From positions 1 to 64,000 of the forward strand of contig JABDKL010000022.1 of assembly GCA_013002225.1 (NCBI GenBank): DNA of 64,000 bases, given 5' to 3'. Below, piece by piece: positions 1-7,785 of this stretch. The notes beneath the pieces are model-generated. The model searched no databases and had not been told where the DNA came from. It saw only the letters and a program-made list of their open reading frames with translations. Numbering within the stretch: position 1 is the stretch's first letter; each line of letters begins with the position of its first letter. Source of the stretch: Winogradskyella sp. (lineage in GTDB: Bacteria; Bacteroidota; Bacteroidia; Flavobacteriales; Flavobacteriaceae). The translations under genes were made by a program, and so were the position numbers.

Positions 1-669
1 TGCGGAGCAACCTTGGCAAAGGAAGTTGCGAATGGTAAAAAAGTAGGAATTATAGATTTAACGAGAGGAGAGTTAGGTACAAGGGGTACGGCTGAAACTC
101 GTGATGAAGAAGCTTTTAATGCTGCAAAGGTCTTAGGTGTGCAATCCAGAATTAATATGCATTTTTCTGATGGCTTTTTTATAAATGATAAAGAACATCA
201 AATTGAACTTATAAAAATGATAAGGTATTACCAACCAGAAATGGTGATTTGCAATGCAATTGATGATAGACATATTGATCATGGTAGAGCTAGTCAATTG
301 GTAAGCGATGCTTGTTTTTTAAGTGGCTTGAGAAAAATCGAAACCGTACATAGAGATCAAAATGAGGTTCAAGGTCCTTGGAGACCAAAGGCAATATATC
401 ATTATGTTCAATGGAAAGATATTGAACCAGATATTACAGTAGATGTTTCTGGATTTATGGATAAAAAAATGGATGCAGTATTGGCGTATAAAACGCAATT
501 TTTTGATCCTGAGAGTAATGAGCCGGAAACACCAATTTCTAGCAAAAACTTTACAGATAGTATTGTGTACAGGGGCCGAAATTTAGGTCGATTGGTAGGC
601 GTGCAATATGCTGAAGGCTATACAGTTGAGCGTTTTCCATTAGTAAATAGTTTATTTGATTTAAAATAA
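1..669 (+). CDS. bshB1: BshB1, bacillithiol biosynthesis deacetylase (5' end cut by window edge)
   Basis: LmbE/PIG-L family zinc deacetylase that removes acetyl from N-acetylglucosaminyl-malate in bacillithiol synthesis (cytoplasmic). The reading frame is open to base 1, where it reads CGATLAKEVANGKK; this normally follows the HPDD(V/A)E metal-binding motif, so only a short N-terminal piece is missing. Visible family features are DLTRGELGTRGTAETR, then HIDHGRA with further metal or catalytic histidines, and the C-terminal VQYAEGY. An internal TTG at 13 is not the true start. Followed by tRNA-His with its own promoter. Identity is confident from the motif set and from bacillithiol being typical of Bacteroidota. 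Confidence 0.93.
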   Translation, partial: CGATLAKEVANGKKVGIIDLTRGELGTRGTAETRDEEAFNAAKVLGVQSRINMHFSDGFFINDKEHQIELIKMIRYYQPEMVICNAIDDRHIDHGRASQLVSDACFLSGLRKIETVHRDQNEVQGPWRPKAIYHYVQWKDIEPDITVDVSGFMDKKMDAVLAYKTQFFDPESNEPETPISSKNFTDSIVYRGRNLGRLVGVQYAEGYTVERFPLVNSLFDLK

Positions 670-682
670 GTTAAAAAAACAC

Positions 683-713
683 TTTGTAGAAAAATGTAAA
701 TAAATTACATTTG
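683..713 (+). promoter_or_regulatory. Bacteroidota-type promoter of tRNA-His
   Basis: TTTG at 683-686, a 19-base spacer, then TACATTTG at 706-713, an exact TAnnTTTG -7 box. Transcription should start near 718-722, just before the tRNA at 730. The tRNA-Ser promoter at 5130-5160 has the same 19-base spacing. Confidence 0.85.
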
Positions 714-729
714 CAGTCCTAATTAAAAT

Positions 730-804
730 GGTGGTTGTAGCTCAGCTGGTTAGAGCGTCGGTTTGTGGTACCGAAAGTCGCCGGTTCGAACCCGGTCTTC
801 CACC
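730..804 (+). tRNA. tRNA-His (anticodon GTG)
   Basis: Cloverleaf read directly. The extra G-1 is at 730 and pairs with C73 at 804, the tRNA-His identity feature. The acceptor 5' strand is 731-737. The D arm runs from 740. The anticodon stem is TCGGT/ACCGA with loop TTGTGGT, anticodon GTG at 765-767. The T arm has loop TTCGAAC at 785-791. CCA is not encoded. Oddity: acceptor positions 5 and 6 (T,T) face 68 and 67 (T,T), giving two adjacent U-U mismatches in an otherwise paired stem. Confidence 0.95.
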
Positions 805-813
805 CGAAATTAG

Positions 814-841
814 AAAAGCCTTTCAGAAATGAAAGGCTTTT
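814..841 (+). terminator. Intrinsic terminator after tRNA-His
   Basis: Perfect 12-bp stem (814-825 with 830-841) closed by a GAAA tetraloop. The 3' arm ends in a T-run, ten bases downstream of the tRNA. Confidence 0.85.
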
Positions 842-867
842 ATGTTTTTGTACCTAATATAAATAAT

Positions 868-901
868 AAAGGGAACATATGATAAACATAATGTTCCCTT
901 T
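868..901 (-). terminator. Hairpin directly downstream of the TPP riboswitch, probable terminator
   Basis: Perfect 11-bp stem (868-878 with 891-901) and a 12-base loop. On the minus strand it begins nine bases after the end of the riboswitch aptamer and is followed by the U/A-rich AUUAUUUAUAUU. Position and strand fit the expression platform of that riboswitch or the 3' end of the upstream peptidase transcript. The tail is not a clean U-run, so termination is inferred. Confidence 0.55.
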
Positions 902-910
902 ACTTGTTAA

Positions 911-987
911 TGTATTCCTTCAGTTGGCATTATCCAACGAGTACAATGGGTGTTTTCTCAGCCAAAATGTATCAGCACCCCAATACA
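911..987 (-). promoter_or_regulatory. TPP (thiamine pyrophosphate) riboswitch aptamer with no thiamine gene downstream
   Basis: On the minus strand the aptamer elements appear in order. P1 is TGTATT (987-982) with AATACA (916-911). P2 is GGGTG with CACCC. A short P3 follows. The CTGAGA core that holds the pyrimidine is at 961-956. The TTGG-ATAATG-CCAA P5 arm contains GGATAATGCC (935-926). The last element is CTGAAGGA. This is the THI-element pattern. The P4 5' strand reads GTACTCG where the textbook form is GAACCTGAT, so P4 pairing is weaker. No open reading frame follows on this strand: the RNA runs into the 868-901 hairpin and then antisense to tRNA-His and bshB1. It lies 99 bases past the stop of the M28 peptidase gene. 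Confidence 0.8.
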
Positions 988-1086
988 ACACTTTAAATAT
1001 ATATAATAATTCTTAAACTTCAAAGCATAATACATAAATTTAACATTTGTTTTGTAAATATACTTGCAACACTGTTAAATAACTGA

Positions 1087-2655
1087 TTATTCTGCCTTGT
1101 CAGCAATTATTCTATTGGCTCGATTTGCCAATTCCCAGGCTGTATGAAATACTAGCTTCGTTCTATTTTCTAGTAAATCATATTCGATTTTATCTGGAGT
1201 GTCTGAAGGTTTATGATAGTCTGCATGAGTTCCATTAAAATAAAATATAACTGGAATATTATTTTTTGCAAAATTATAGTGATCAGATCTGTAATAAAAT
1301 CTATTAGGATCGTTCTCATCGTTATAGGTATAGTCTAATTCAACGTTTGTATATTTAGAGTTCACTTCTTCGGAAATGTTATGTAATTCTGTACTTAGTT
1401 TATCACTACCTATTAAATAAATATAATTGCGATTTCCTGACTTGCGATTTGGGTCTATTCTTCCGATCATATCTATATTAAGATCGGCAACTGTATTTGC
1501 TAATGGAAAAATAGGATCGTTATCTGTATAGTGTCTTGACCCTAATAATCCTTTTTCTTCACCAGTAACATGCAAAAATAACACAGATCGTTTTGGACCA
1601 TGTCCCGCTTTTTCTGCCATTTTAAAAGCTTCTGCTATTTCTAAAATGGCTATAGTACCAGAGCCATCATCATCTGCTCCATTATAAACCTGACCATTCT
1701 TTATACCTTCATGATCTAAGTGTGCAGATATTACAATGATTTCATCTGGTTTTTCTGATCCTTTAATGTATGCTACTACGTTTTCCGATGTAATGGTTTC
1801 AGACTTATTTTCTATAGCTATTGTTAAGTCAGAATTTAAAACTTTAGGTGTACTATCTTCTAAAATAGAGGCATGTAAAGATTTAGCCGTATTATCATTT
1901 ATTAAGAGCATCATCATCTCTGGCTCGCTACTTTTTAAAGATAAACGACCAGTTGCACCAGATTCTGCCTGGCGTTGAAAATAGGGTGCATATCTTGAAA
2001 ACATATTAGAATCTAATAATATTAACCCTTTGGCGCCATTAGCGCTAGCCGCATCTCTTTTGCTCGATAATGATTGGCGTCCATTGGTCCATTTGGTATC
2101 TCCTGCCTCACCAGAAGTAACATAATTGCCGTTGTCGTCTTTCGGTTCTCCAGCTTTAGCAAGCACAATTTTATCTTTTACATCTATTGATTTATAATCT
2201 GAATAATTGTCTGCATCAATCCCATAACCAACATACACTATGTCATCTACAGAGATTTGAGTATTGCCAGAAGCACGCAAAACAATATGATCTTCAAAAT
2301 TTTTAAAAGTTTGTCCATCAATTGAAAATGTAGCTGTTGAAACACTTTGTTTTTCTAATGGAACCTCCTGGAAATAATCATCATCTCCTAAAGGCGTAGG
2401 AATATCCATAGATTGATATTGCGTTTTTAGATATTCAACCGCCATCTTCTGTCCCTTTTCCCCTGTCTCACGACCTTCAAATTCATCCGATGCGTATTTG
2501 TATAGCATCTCTTTTAATTCTTCAGCGGTTATAGTGGAAGCATAAACAGACGGATTGATGGCCTCAGCTTTTTGTACCGTATTGGTGCTTTTGGAGGAGG
2601 TGCCACAACTTAAAATGAAACTTGAAATAAGCCAAGTAAATAGAATCTTTTTCAT
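1087..2655 (-). CDS. M28 family zinc peptidase with PA domain, lipoprotein
   Basis: Secreted or envelope aminopeptidase of the M28 (Zn-dependent, YwaD-like) family, 522 aa. The N-terminus is a lipoprotein signal ending ILSC (Cys17). A protease-associated (PA) domain lies at about 105-290. The peptidase core carries the two-zinc ligand set: AHLDH (H312), NGADDDGSG (D328), TGEEKG (E366-E367), NIDMIGR (D395) and YHKPSDT (H481). The ATG start puts the signal peptide at the very N-terminus. It has its own promoter at 2727-2758, separating it from the paralogue upstream (2781-3812). A TPP riboswitch lies 99 bases past its stop on the same strand. Substrate cannot be read from sequence; peptide aminopeptidase is the family expectation. 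Confidence 0.9.
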   Translation of the reverse strand: MKKILFTWLISSFILSCGTSSKSTNTVQKAEAINPSVYASTITAEELKEMLYKYASDEFEGRETGEKGQKMAVEYLKTQYQSMDIPTPLGDDDYFQEVPLEKQSVSTATFSIDGQTFKNFEDHIVLRASGNTQISVDDIVYVGYGIDADNYSDYKSIDVKDKIVLAKAGEPKDDNGNYVTSGEAGDTKWTNGRQSLSSKRDAASANGAKGLILLDSNMFSRYAPYFQRQAESGATGRLSLKSSEPEMMMLLINDNTAKSLHASILEDSTPKVLNSDLTIAIENKSETITSENVVAYIKGSEKPDEIIVISAHLDHEGIKNGQVYNGADDDGSGTIAILEIAEAFKMAEKAGHGPKRSVLFLHVTGEEKGLLGSRHYTDNDPIFPLANTVADLNIDMIGRIDPNRKSGNRNYIYLIGSDKLSTELHNISEEVNSKYTNVELDYTYNDENDPNRFYYRSDHYNFAKNNIPVIFYFNGTHADYHKPSDTPDKIEYDLLENRTKLVFHTAWELANRANRIIADKAE

Positions 2656-2726
2656 AAGAATTTTAGTTAAGTAAATATTTTAAAAGTTTAGTGTTATTGT
2701 CTAATAGCGTGATATGCGTAAATCTA

Positions 2727-2758
2727 CAAATTTAATAAGGTGTTAAGTTTTACTCAAA
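2727..2758 (-). promoter_or_regulatory. Promoter of the PA-domain M28 peptidase gene
   Basis: On the minus strand: TTTG at 2758-2755, 20 bases, then TAAATTTG at 2734-2727, an exact TAnnTTTG box. Predicted start is near 2720, giving a leader of about 65 bases before the ATG at 2655. Confidence 0.75.
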
Positions 2759-2780
2759 TTGCATTTAACAAACTTTAACA

Positions 2781-3812
2781 TTAAATAATTTCGGGGTACA
2801 GGCGATTAGGGGAATTTGCTAGATACCATGCTGTAGACATAATAAGTTTGGTCCGTTTAGCTAATAAAGGATAGTTGATTTTATCTGCAGTATCCGTTGG
2901 TTTGGTATAATCGTCGTGTTCTCCGTTAAAAAAGAAAATAACCGGAATACCTTTAGATGCAAAATTATAATGGTCGGATCTGTAATAATAATTGTTTACA
3001 TCATTTTTCTCATTAAAAGTATAATCCAGCTCTAAATTGGTGAATTCCTGATTGGCTTTTTGAGCAATAAAATGTAATTCCGTACTTAAACGATCAGATC
3101 CTATAATATATATATAATTCTCATTTTCCTTATGAGGTTCATCTACACGACCTATCATATCTATATTTAATACTGAAATTGTATTTTCGAGAGGGAAGAT
3201 GGGATTGTTAGCGTAATAACGAGAACCATGTAAACCAACCTCTTCTGCCGTAACGTGTAAAAACACGATACTTCTTTTAGGATGGTATCCGTCTTCTGAC
3301 GCCAGTTTAAAGGCTTCTGCCATTTCTAAAACAGCTGCAGTGCCAGAGCCATTATCATCTGCACCATTATAAATCTCGCCATTAATAATTCCTTCATGAT
3401 CGGAATGTGCTGTAATAAACACATATTCCTCTGGAAACTCAGCTCCTTTTATATAAGCAATCACATTTTGCGAGTTATTTAAACCTTCCGGCAAAACTTC
3501 TTTAGGGACAAACTGGTAATAATTTGCGTGCGACTCTGGTGCTTCAATGCTTTGGGATTTATAATATTCTCGCAAATAATTACATACTTGGTTATGGCCT
3601 GTTTCGCCAGTCATACGCCCCTCATATTTATCAGAGGAAACTTCTTCTACATGTGATTTTAGTTGTTTTATTTCGATCGAAGAAAGATATTTGTAAATGA
3701 CTGCTTTGTCCTTAAACTGGATGCTGTTTTTAAGGTTTTCTATTTTTTCACTATGTCTGAGTGTGGCGCAAGAGCCAACCAGAATAAGCACCGATGCAAC
3801 TAATATTTTCAT
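2781..3812 (-). CDS. M28 family zinc peptidase lacking the PA domain, lipoprotein, paralogue of its neighbour
   Basis: 343 aa. It aligns with the downstream gene along the whole peptidase core: TAHSDHEG, NGADDNGSG, TAEEVGLHGS, NIDMIGR, YYRSDHYNFA, and DYTKPTDT in place of DYHKPSDT. The roughly 190-residue segment that carries the PA domain in the neighbour is replaced by about 10 residues. One difference matters: where the neighbour has YHKPSDT this copy reads YTKPTDT, so the last zinc-ligand histidine is shifted or lost; nearby EHDDY could substitute. The start was chosen at the ATG at 3812, giving a compact lipoprotein signal ending VGSC. The frame extends to a TTG at 3833, but that codon overlaps the -7 box. 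Confidence 0.88.
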   Translation of the reverse strand: MKILVASVLILVGSCATLRHSEKIENLKNSIQFKDKAVIYKYLSSIEIKQLKSHVEEVSSDKYEGRMTGETGHNQVCNYLREYYKSQSIEAPESHANYYQFVPKEVLPEGLNNSQNVIAYIKGAEFPEEYVFITAHSDHEGIINGEIYNGADDNGSGTAAVLEMAEAFKLASEDGYHPKRSIVFLHVTAEEVGLHGSRYYANNPIFPLENTISVLNIDMIGRVDEPHKENENYIYIIGSDRLSTELHFIAQKANQEFTNLELDYTFNEKNDVNNYYYRSDHYNFASKGIPVIFFFNGEHDDYTKPTDTADKINYPLLAKRTKLIMSTAWYLANSPNRLYPEII

Positions 3813-3830
3813 GTAACTTATTGAATTAAA

Positions 3831-3838
3831 CAAAAATA
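3831..3838 (-). promoter_or_regulatory. Promoter -7 box of the PA-less M28 gene
   Basis: TATTTTTG (minus strand, 3838-3831) is an exact TAnnTTTG box 18 bases before the ATG at 3812. No clear -33 TTG at the right distance. It argues against the upstream TTG start at 3833. Confidence 0.55.
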
Positions 3839-3880
3839 ACAGAATTAAATGAACTGATAGTATTCAGTATAATCCCATTT

Positions 3881-4216
3881 TTATAGATTTTCATCGATTT
3901 CTATGTCTTCTAAAAGTTCTTTTGAATCTTCTAAGTTTTCTTCTTCTCGTTGTTCTAGTTGCTCTATGTCTCCGATTTCTTGTGTATTAACTATACTCTT
4001 GTAAATTGTTAAAGAGAGTGCTATAATTACCAGTAGAAAAATATATTGAATTGTCTTAATTTTAGAAGCTTCCTTCTTTGAAATATAGAATAGTATGAGG
4101 CCGCAAATAACAGCTATAATAATTGGGAAAATTGCTAAATTCGATAAAGGTGTAACTGCTAAAACAACTGAAATAAGTGCAGTTGCAAAGCCAAGTATGA
4201 TAAATGTTTTTTTCAT
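3881..4216 (-). CDS. Small membrane protein with acidic C-terminal tail, unknown function
   Basis: 111 aa. Three hydrophobic segments are visible at about 5-25, 28-47 and 56-72. They are followed by a hydrophilic tail very rich in Glu and Asp, from about residue 80 to the end, that is probably cytoplasmic or coiled. I do not recognise the family. The start ATG at 4216 lies two bases after the stop of the DUF3108 gene, so the two are co-transcribed and possibly translationally coupled. No catalytic motif is visible. Confidence 0.7.
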   Translation of the reverse strand: MKKTFIILGFATALISVVLAVTPLSNLAIFPIIIAVICGLILFYISKKEASKIKTIQYIFLLVIIALSLTIYKSIVNTQEIGDIEQLEQREEENLEDSKELLEDIEIDENL

Positions 4217-4218
4217 TC

Positions 4219-5001
4219 TTAATTGTATTTTAAACCTGAAGCAGATATAATTTTTAATTCACCGTTACCCACAGGTATTTTAAATTTTGCATAAACTGGA
4301 ATTTTGTTTTGGTCTGCGGTTAACCATAATAAATTATCATTTTTACCCTTAAGCACATCAGTTCCTTTAATTGAAACAGATAATTTATAACAGGATTTGC
4401 TACCAATATTTGTAGAGATGGTTTCCTTGCCCAAATATTTAAGCGATATGGTTTGTTCTTTATTATCAAAAATAATTTTAAAGTCCTGTTGATCTCCAGG
4501 ACTTGCTTTATGTATGTCTAAATTTCTAATATGATAGAGAGTGGCTATCAAATCCTTACTTGATGGTCCAATCTTTATAGATTTATTCTCGTCCCAAATA
4601 CTTCCGTCCTTGCGTTTTTTCTTTTTGAGACTTTGTATAATATTCTGCTTATGGTTGTATTTGTATTGCATAAATTTATAATATCCACCTTCGCTTATAT
4701 CGCGCTTATACAAATAAGGCGTTAAGGTCTTAGGGCTTACATAGCTTTCGTATAAATCTCTAATTTTAAAGAAATTATCCCATTTTTTAAATGTCGTTGC
4801 CGTACATTTTAGTCTTAAAAGCACATTTTTAGAAGTTCGCACTTCACTAGTTTCCATTTTAACCTGGGCAATATCTGTTAATATGCCAGAAATATTATAT
4901 GACGCGTTAAAAATTAATCGTTCTCCAGCGGCAATAGAATTATTTTGACTGAGAATACTAAAATTGATCAGGATGGTAAATGATAAAAGTAGATATTTCA
5001 T
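4219..5001 (-). CDS. DUF3108 domain protein, exported
   Basis: 260 aa. Cleavable signal peptide (hydrophobic residues 3-17, then SQN). The rest fits the DUF3108 family of periplasmic proteins: an opening GERLIFNASYNISG, a beta-rich body, and a late ELKIISASGLKYN. Function of the family is unknown. It is the first gene of a two-gene unit with the small membrane protein that begins two bases after its stop. Transcribed away from tRNA-Ser; the promoter is at 5047-5077. Confidence 0.8.
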   Translation of the reverse strand: MKYLLLSFTILINFSILSQNNSIAAGERLIFNASYNISGILTDIAQVKMETSEVRTSKNVLLRLKCTATTFKKWDNFFKIRDLYESYVSPKTLTPYLYKRDISEGGYYKFMQYKYNHKQNIIQSLKKKKRKDGSIWDENKSIKIGPSSKDLIATLYHIRNLDIHKASPGDQQDFKIIFDNKEQTISLKYLGKETISTNIGSKSCYKLSVSIKGTDVLKGKNDNLLWLTADQNKIPVYAKFKIPVGNGELKIISASGLKYN

Positions 5002-5046
5002 AAACTCTGACTCAATAGCATTAATGAATTTTTTAGTTATATGGCC

Positions 5047-5077
5047 GAAAAGTACAATTCAAAATGTAATGTTTCAA
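5047..5077 (-). promoter_or_regulatory. Probable promoter of the DUF3108 gene pair
   Basis: Minus strand: TTG at 5077-5075, 20 bases, then TACTTTTC at 5054-5047 (seven of eight positions of TAnnTTTG). The ATG is 46 bases further on. Confidence 0.5.
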
Positions 5078-5129
5078 TTTATTGTGTAAAGAAATTAATT
5101 AAAAACTTAAAAAAAACTAGAAAAAAAGC

Positions 5130-5160
5130 TTTGCTCAGATAAAAAAGGATTTTATATTTG
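5130..5160 (+). promoter_or_regulatory. Promoter of tRNA-Ser
   Basis: TTTG at 5130-5133, 19-base spacer, TATATTTG at 5153-5160. The tRNA starts 12 bases later. Confidence 0.85.
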
Positions 5161-5171
5161 CACCCGCTATT

Positions 5172-5256
5172 GGAGAAATGGCAGAGTGGTCGAATGCACC
5201 AGTCTTGAAAACTGGCGAGGGTCACACCTCCGGGGGTTCGAATCCCTCTTTCTCCG
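5172..5256 (+). tRNA. tRNA-Ser (anticodon TGA)
   Basis: Class II tRNA with a long variable arm. Acceptor GGAGAAA (5172-5178) pairs fully with TTTCTCC (5249-5255), discriminator G at 5256. Anticodon stem CCAGT/ACTGG with loop CTTGAAA, anticodon TGA at 5206-5208. CCA is not encoded. Confidence 0.96.
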
Positions 5257-5257
5257 C

Positions 5258-5290
5258 AAAAAGCTCTGTCTCAATTGATAGAGCTTTTTT
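5258..5290 (+). terminator. Intrinsic terminator after tRNA-Ser
   Basis: 10-bp perfect stem (5258-5267 with 5280-5289), 12-base loop, and a T-rich 3' arm. It begins two bases after the tRNA. Confidence 0.8.
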
Positions 5291-5408
5291 ATTTTATCAA
5301 CTATATTGGTATTTAAACAAATTAATTACCTAAATTTTTACTTTTACAATACCTTTCTAATCCAAAACGAGTTAGTTTTTAGTAATTTTTAATCATACAC
5401 GCAAATCT

Positions 5409-6590
5409 ATGCATAATTCATCAGCCCTAAGATCTGTTTCAAAATCATTAATCGATTCAGCAAATGAGATATATTCTGTAGCCATTAATAATAGAGAAGA
5501 AACAGAAGCAACCAGAAAGTTAGCACCAGCGGTTGTGGAAGCTATAAAAAATAATGGATTATTTAGAATGGGGCTTCCTGAAAAATTAGGGGGTTGGGGA
5601 GGTAATCCTGTTGAAACATTAAAAGTTTATGAATTATTAAGTAGTGCCGAAGCATCAGTAGCTTGGATTGTATGGAATAATCATTTAGCATGTACTTTTG
5701 GACGTTTTTTAAAGGAGAAAGATTTAAAAGAGATATATAAAAACCCTTCGCATGTCTATGCAAATTCTGCGCGCCCTGAAGGTGTAGCAACTATTGTAGA
5801 TGGAGGATATAGCGTGTCTGGCAGGTGGACTTTAGTATCTGGATGTGAATTGACAGATTGGTTTGTGTTAAGGTGTTTAGTAACCTCTGAGAATTTACCA
5901 TCTAAATTAGGACCTGGTGCTCTTCTTAAATTATTTTATATACCTAGAGAATCGGTAGAAATAATAGATACCTGGAGTGTAGGAGGGTTAAAAGGCACTG
6001 GCAGTCATGATGTAGAAATTAAGAATGCTTTTGTTCCTAATAATTATGCTGTGGATTTTGAGAGTCCAGTCGCTATTGATAGTGCTTATAATAGATTACC
6101 AATAGGCTGTATAAATGCTTCTGGTAATGCATCTATGGCTTTAGGCTTATTAAAAGCTGCTATTGATGAGCTTGAAAAAATGTGTAGCGATAGGATTACA
6201 CCAGGTAAAAATCCTGATCTGAGAGATAGACCTACGGTGCAAGCTGCAATTGCCAAGGCTAGAGCAACATTGTCTGCGATGAGGTTGCAATTACATTCTT
6301 CTGTCCATCAAATATGGGAAGAAGCTAAAGCAGGAAATCGATACACCGATCTTCAATTAGCAGATGTATGGTCTGCATCTCATAATGCAGCGACTGCGTC
6401 TAGAGATTTGGTATCAGAAATATTTGCAGTAGCCGGTACTGCCTCGCTGTATACAAAATTTAGAATTGAAAGAATTCATAGAGATATTTATGCTATTTTA
6501 CAGCATGGTATTATACAACCGCATTGGATGAATCAAGCTGGTATGGCCTATGTAGGTCTTGAACCGACAGGCGCCATGTTTAGAACATAA
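5409..6590 (+). CDS. Acyl-CoA dehydrogenase-fold flavoprotein, hydroxylase-like
   Basis: 393 aa. The N-terminal helical part carries APAVVEAIKNNGLFRM and LPEKLGGWGG. The middle beta domain contains SGRWTLVSG, and GGLKGTGSHDVEI, a loop typical of the acyl-CoA dehydrogenase/flavin-dependent monooxygenase (HsaA, group D) branch. The C-terminal four-helix part matches the Acyl-CoA_dh_2 type. It lacks the usual acyl-CoA dehydrogenase catalytic Glu context, so a flavin-dependent hydroxylase or oxidase is more likely than beta-oxidation. It stands alone, and no reductase partner is adjacent. The substrate is unknown. Confidence 0.75.
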   Translation: MHNSSALRSVSKSLIDSANEIYSVAINNREETEATRKLAPAVVEAIKNNGLFRMGLPEKLGGWGGNPVETLKVYELLSSAEASVAWIVWNNHLACTFGRFLKEKDLKEIYKNPSHVYANSARPEGVATIVDGGYSVSGRWTLVSGCELTDWFVLRCLVTSENLPSKLGPGALLKLFYIPRESVEIIDTWSVGGLKGTGSHDVEIKNAFVPNNYAVDFESPVAIDSAYNRLPIGCINASGNASMALGLLKAAIDELEKMCSDRITPGKNPDLRDRPTVQAAIAKARATLSAMRLQLHSSVHQIWEEAKAGNRYTDLQLADVWSASHNAATASRDLVSEIFAVAGTASLYTKFRIERIHRDIYAILQHGIIQPHWMNQAGMAYVGLEPTGAMFRT

Positions 6591-6704
6591 TTAACAAATT
6601 GTAATTTAATTATATCAGTACAGGCAAATCCCTTATTTGTTTTATATAATTGCTACAACCCTAAAACTAATTATATGCCATTGAACCAATGAAAAACTTT
6701 AAAA

Positions 6705-7757
6705 ATGATTAATGTTATTACTGAAAAATCTCAGTGGACTAAGGAATTGGAATTAGTTAATCAAGTTGATTTTTACCATACCTATGATTATCATTACCTT
6801 TCTAAAAAGGCCGATGAAAGTGCAATACTGATTAAATATCAGAATAAAAATAATTTGATACTGTTACCTTTATTAATTAGAGGTATAAAAGGCTCAGATT
6901 ATAAGGATGCAACATCGGTATACGGCTACTGTGGCGTGTTAATTAATGATGAAATACCAATGCATCAAATTGATGAATTCACTGAGGAATTGAATACATT
7001 TTTTATTAGTAATAAAATAATTTCAGTTTTTTCAAGGCTTCATCCTTTTATAGAAAATCAAGCCCTTATTTTAGGAAATATGGGTAGAATTATTAATCCT
7101 GGAAAAGTTGTTTACATTAATTTAAATGAACCGATTGAAGTTCAAAGAGCTAAGTTTAGTAGAAGACTTAAAACCTATTTGAATAAATCGAGAAAATCAT
7201 GTGATGTCATCTTAGGAAATATTGAAGAGCATCTCGAGGTTTTTATAGATTTATACAACGAAAATATGGATAGGGTAGAAGCAGATGATAGCTACTATTT
7301 TCCTTCAGATTATTATAAAAAATTATTATCGAGCACTGACTTTGAAACCGACATGTTATTATGTATACATAATGAAACTAACGCAGTTATAGGAGGCGCT
7401 TTGTTTATTAAAAAGGGTGAAATAGTTCAGTATCATTTGTCTGGATATAATGGAGACTATGAAGATTTAAATCCTATCAAGTTAATACTTGATGAAATGA
7501 GGATTAAAGCTACAAATGAAGGGTATAAGTTATTTAATTTGGGCGGTGGTCGCGGTAGTCAAGAAGATTCTCTTTTTAAATTTAAAAGTACCTTCTCCAA
7601 AACTTTCAAACCTTTTAATCTTTGGAAATATATTGTAGATGAGTCGTCTTATAAGGCTTTAGTGGAACAACAAGGTGGTGCTAGTTCGACAGATGACTTA
7701 TATGATGCAGACTTTTTTCCAGCGTATCGCAAAAAAATAAAAATGATTTTTAAATAA
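6705..7757 (+). CDS. FemAB/GNAT-like acyltransferase
   Basis: 350 aa, soluble, no signal. The C-terminal half (about 150-330) has the acetyltransferase fold of the FemAB/BioF2-like group: ETNAVIGGALFIKKGEIV, a YHLSGYNGDY segment, and LFNLGGGRGSQEDSLFKFKS, the typical motif of single-chain FemX/lipid II aminoacyltransferase-like proteins. These enzymes move an aminoacyl or acyl group to peptidoglycan precursors, exopolysaccharide or small molecules. No partner gene reveals the substrate. The neighbours are an ACAD-like gene on the same strand (115 bases upstream) and a convergent molybdenum operon. Confidence 0.72.
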   Translation: MINVITEKSQWTKELELVNQVDFYHTYDYHYLSKKADESAILIKYQNKNNLILLPLLIRGIKGSDYKDATSVYGYCGVLINDEIPMHQIDEFTEELNTFFISNKIISVFSRLHPFIENQALILGNMGRIINPGKVVYINLNEPIEVQRAKFSRRLKTYLNKSRKSCDVILGNIEEHLEVFIDLYNENMDRVEADDSYYFPSDYYKKLLSSTDFETDMLLCIHNETNAVIGGALFIKKGEIVQYHLSGYNGDYEDLNPIKLILDEMRIKATNEGYKLFNLGGGRGSQEDSLFKFKSTFSKTFKPFNLWKYIVDESSYKALVEQQGGASSTDDLYDADFFPAYRKKIKMIFK

Positions 7758-7785
7758 AAGTGGATTTATATAATTCAGTTTTCAG

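Noticed and set aside
13..669. Complete bshB1 beginning at the TTG at 13
   Set aside because: The frame is open to base 1 and those codons match the conserved GCGATLAKE part of BshB1, so the gene is cut, not complete.
868..901. Hairpin as the end of a small insertion element
   Set aside because: No transposase, no matching repeat elsewhere and no target duplication; its position beside the TPP aptamer explains it better.
1736..1978. Short plus-strand frame inside the M28 gene
   Set aside because: No recognisable product, and the opposite strand codes for conserved peptidase segments.
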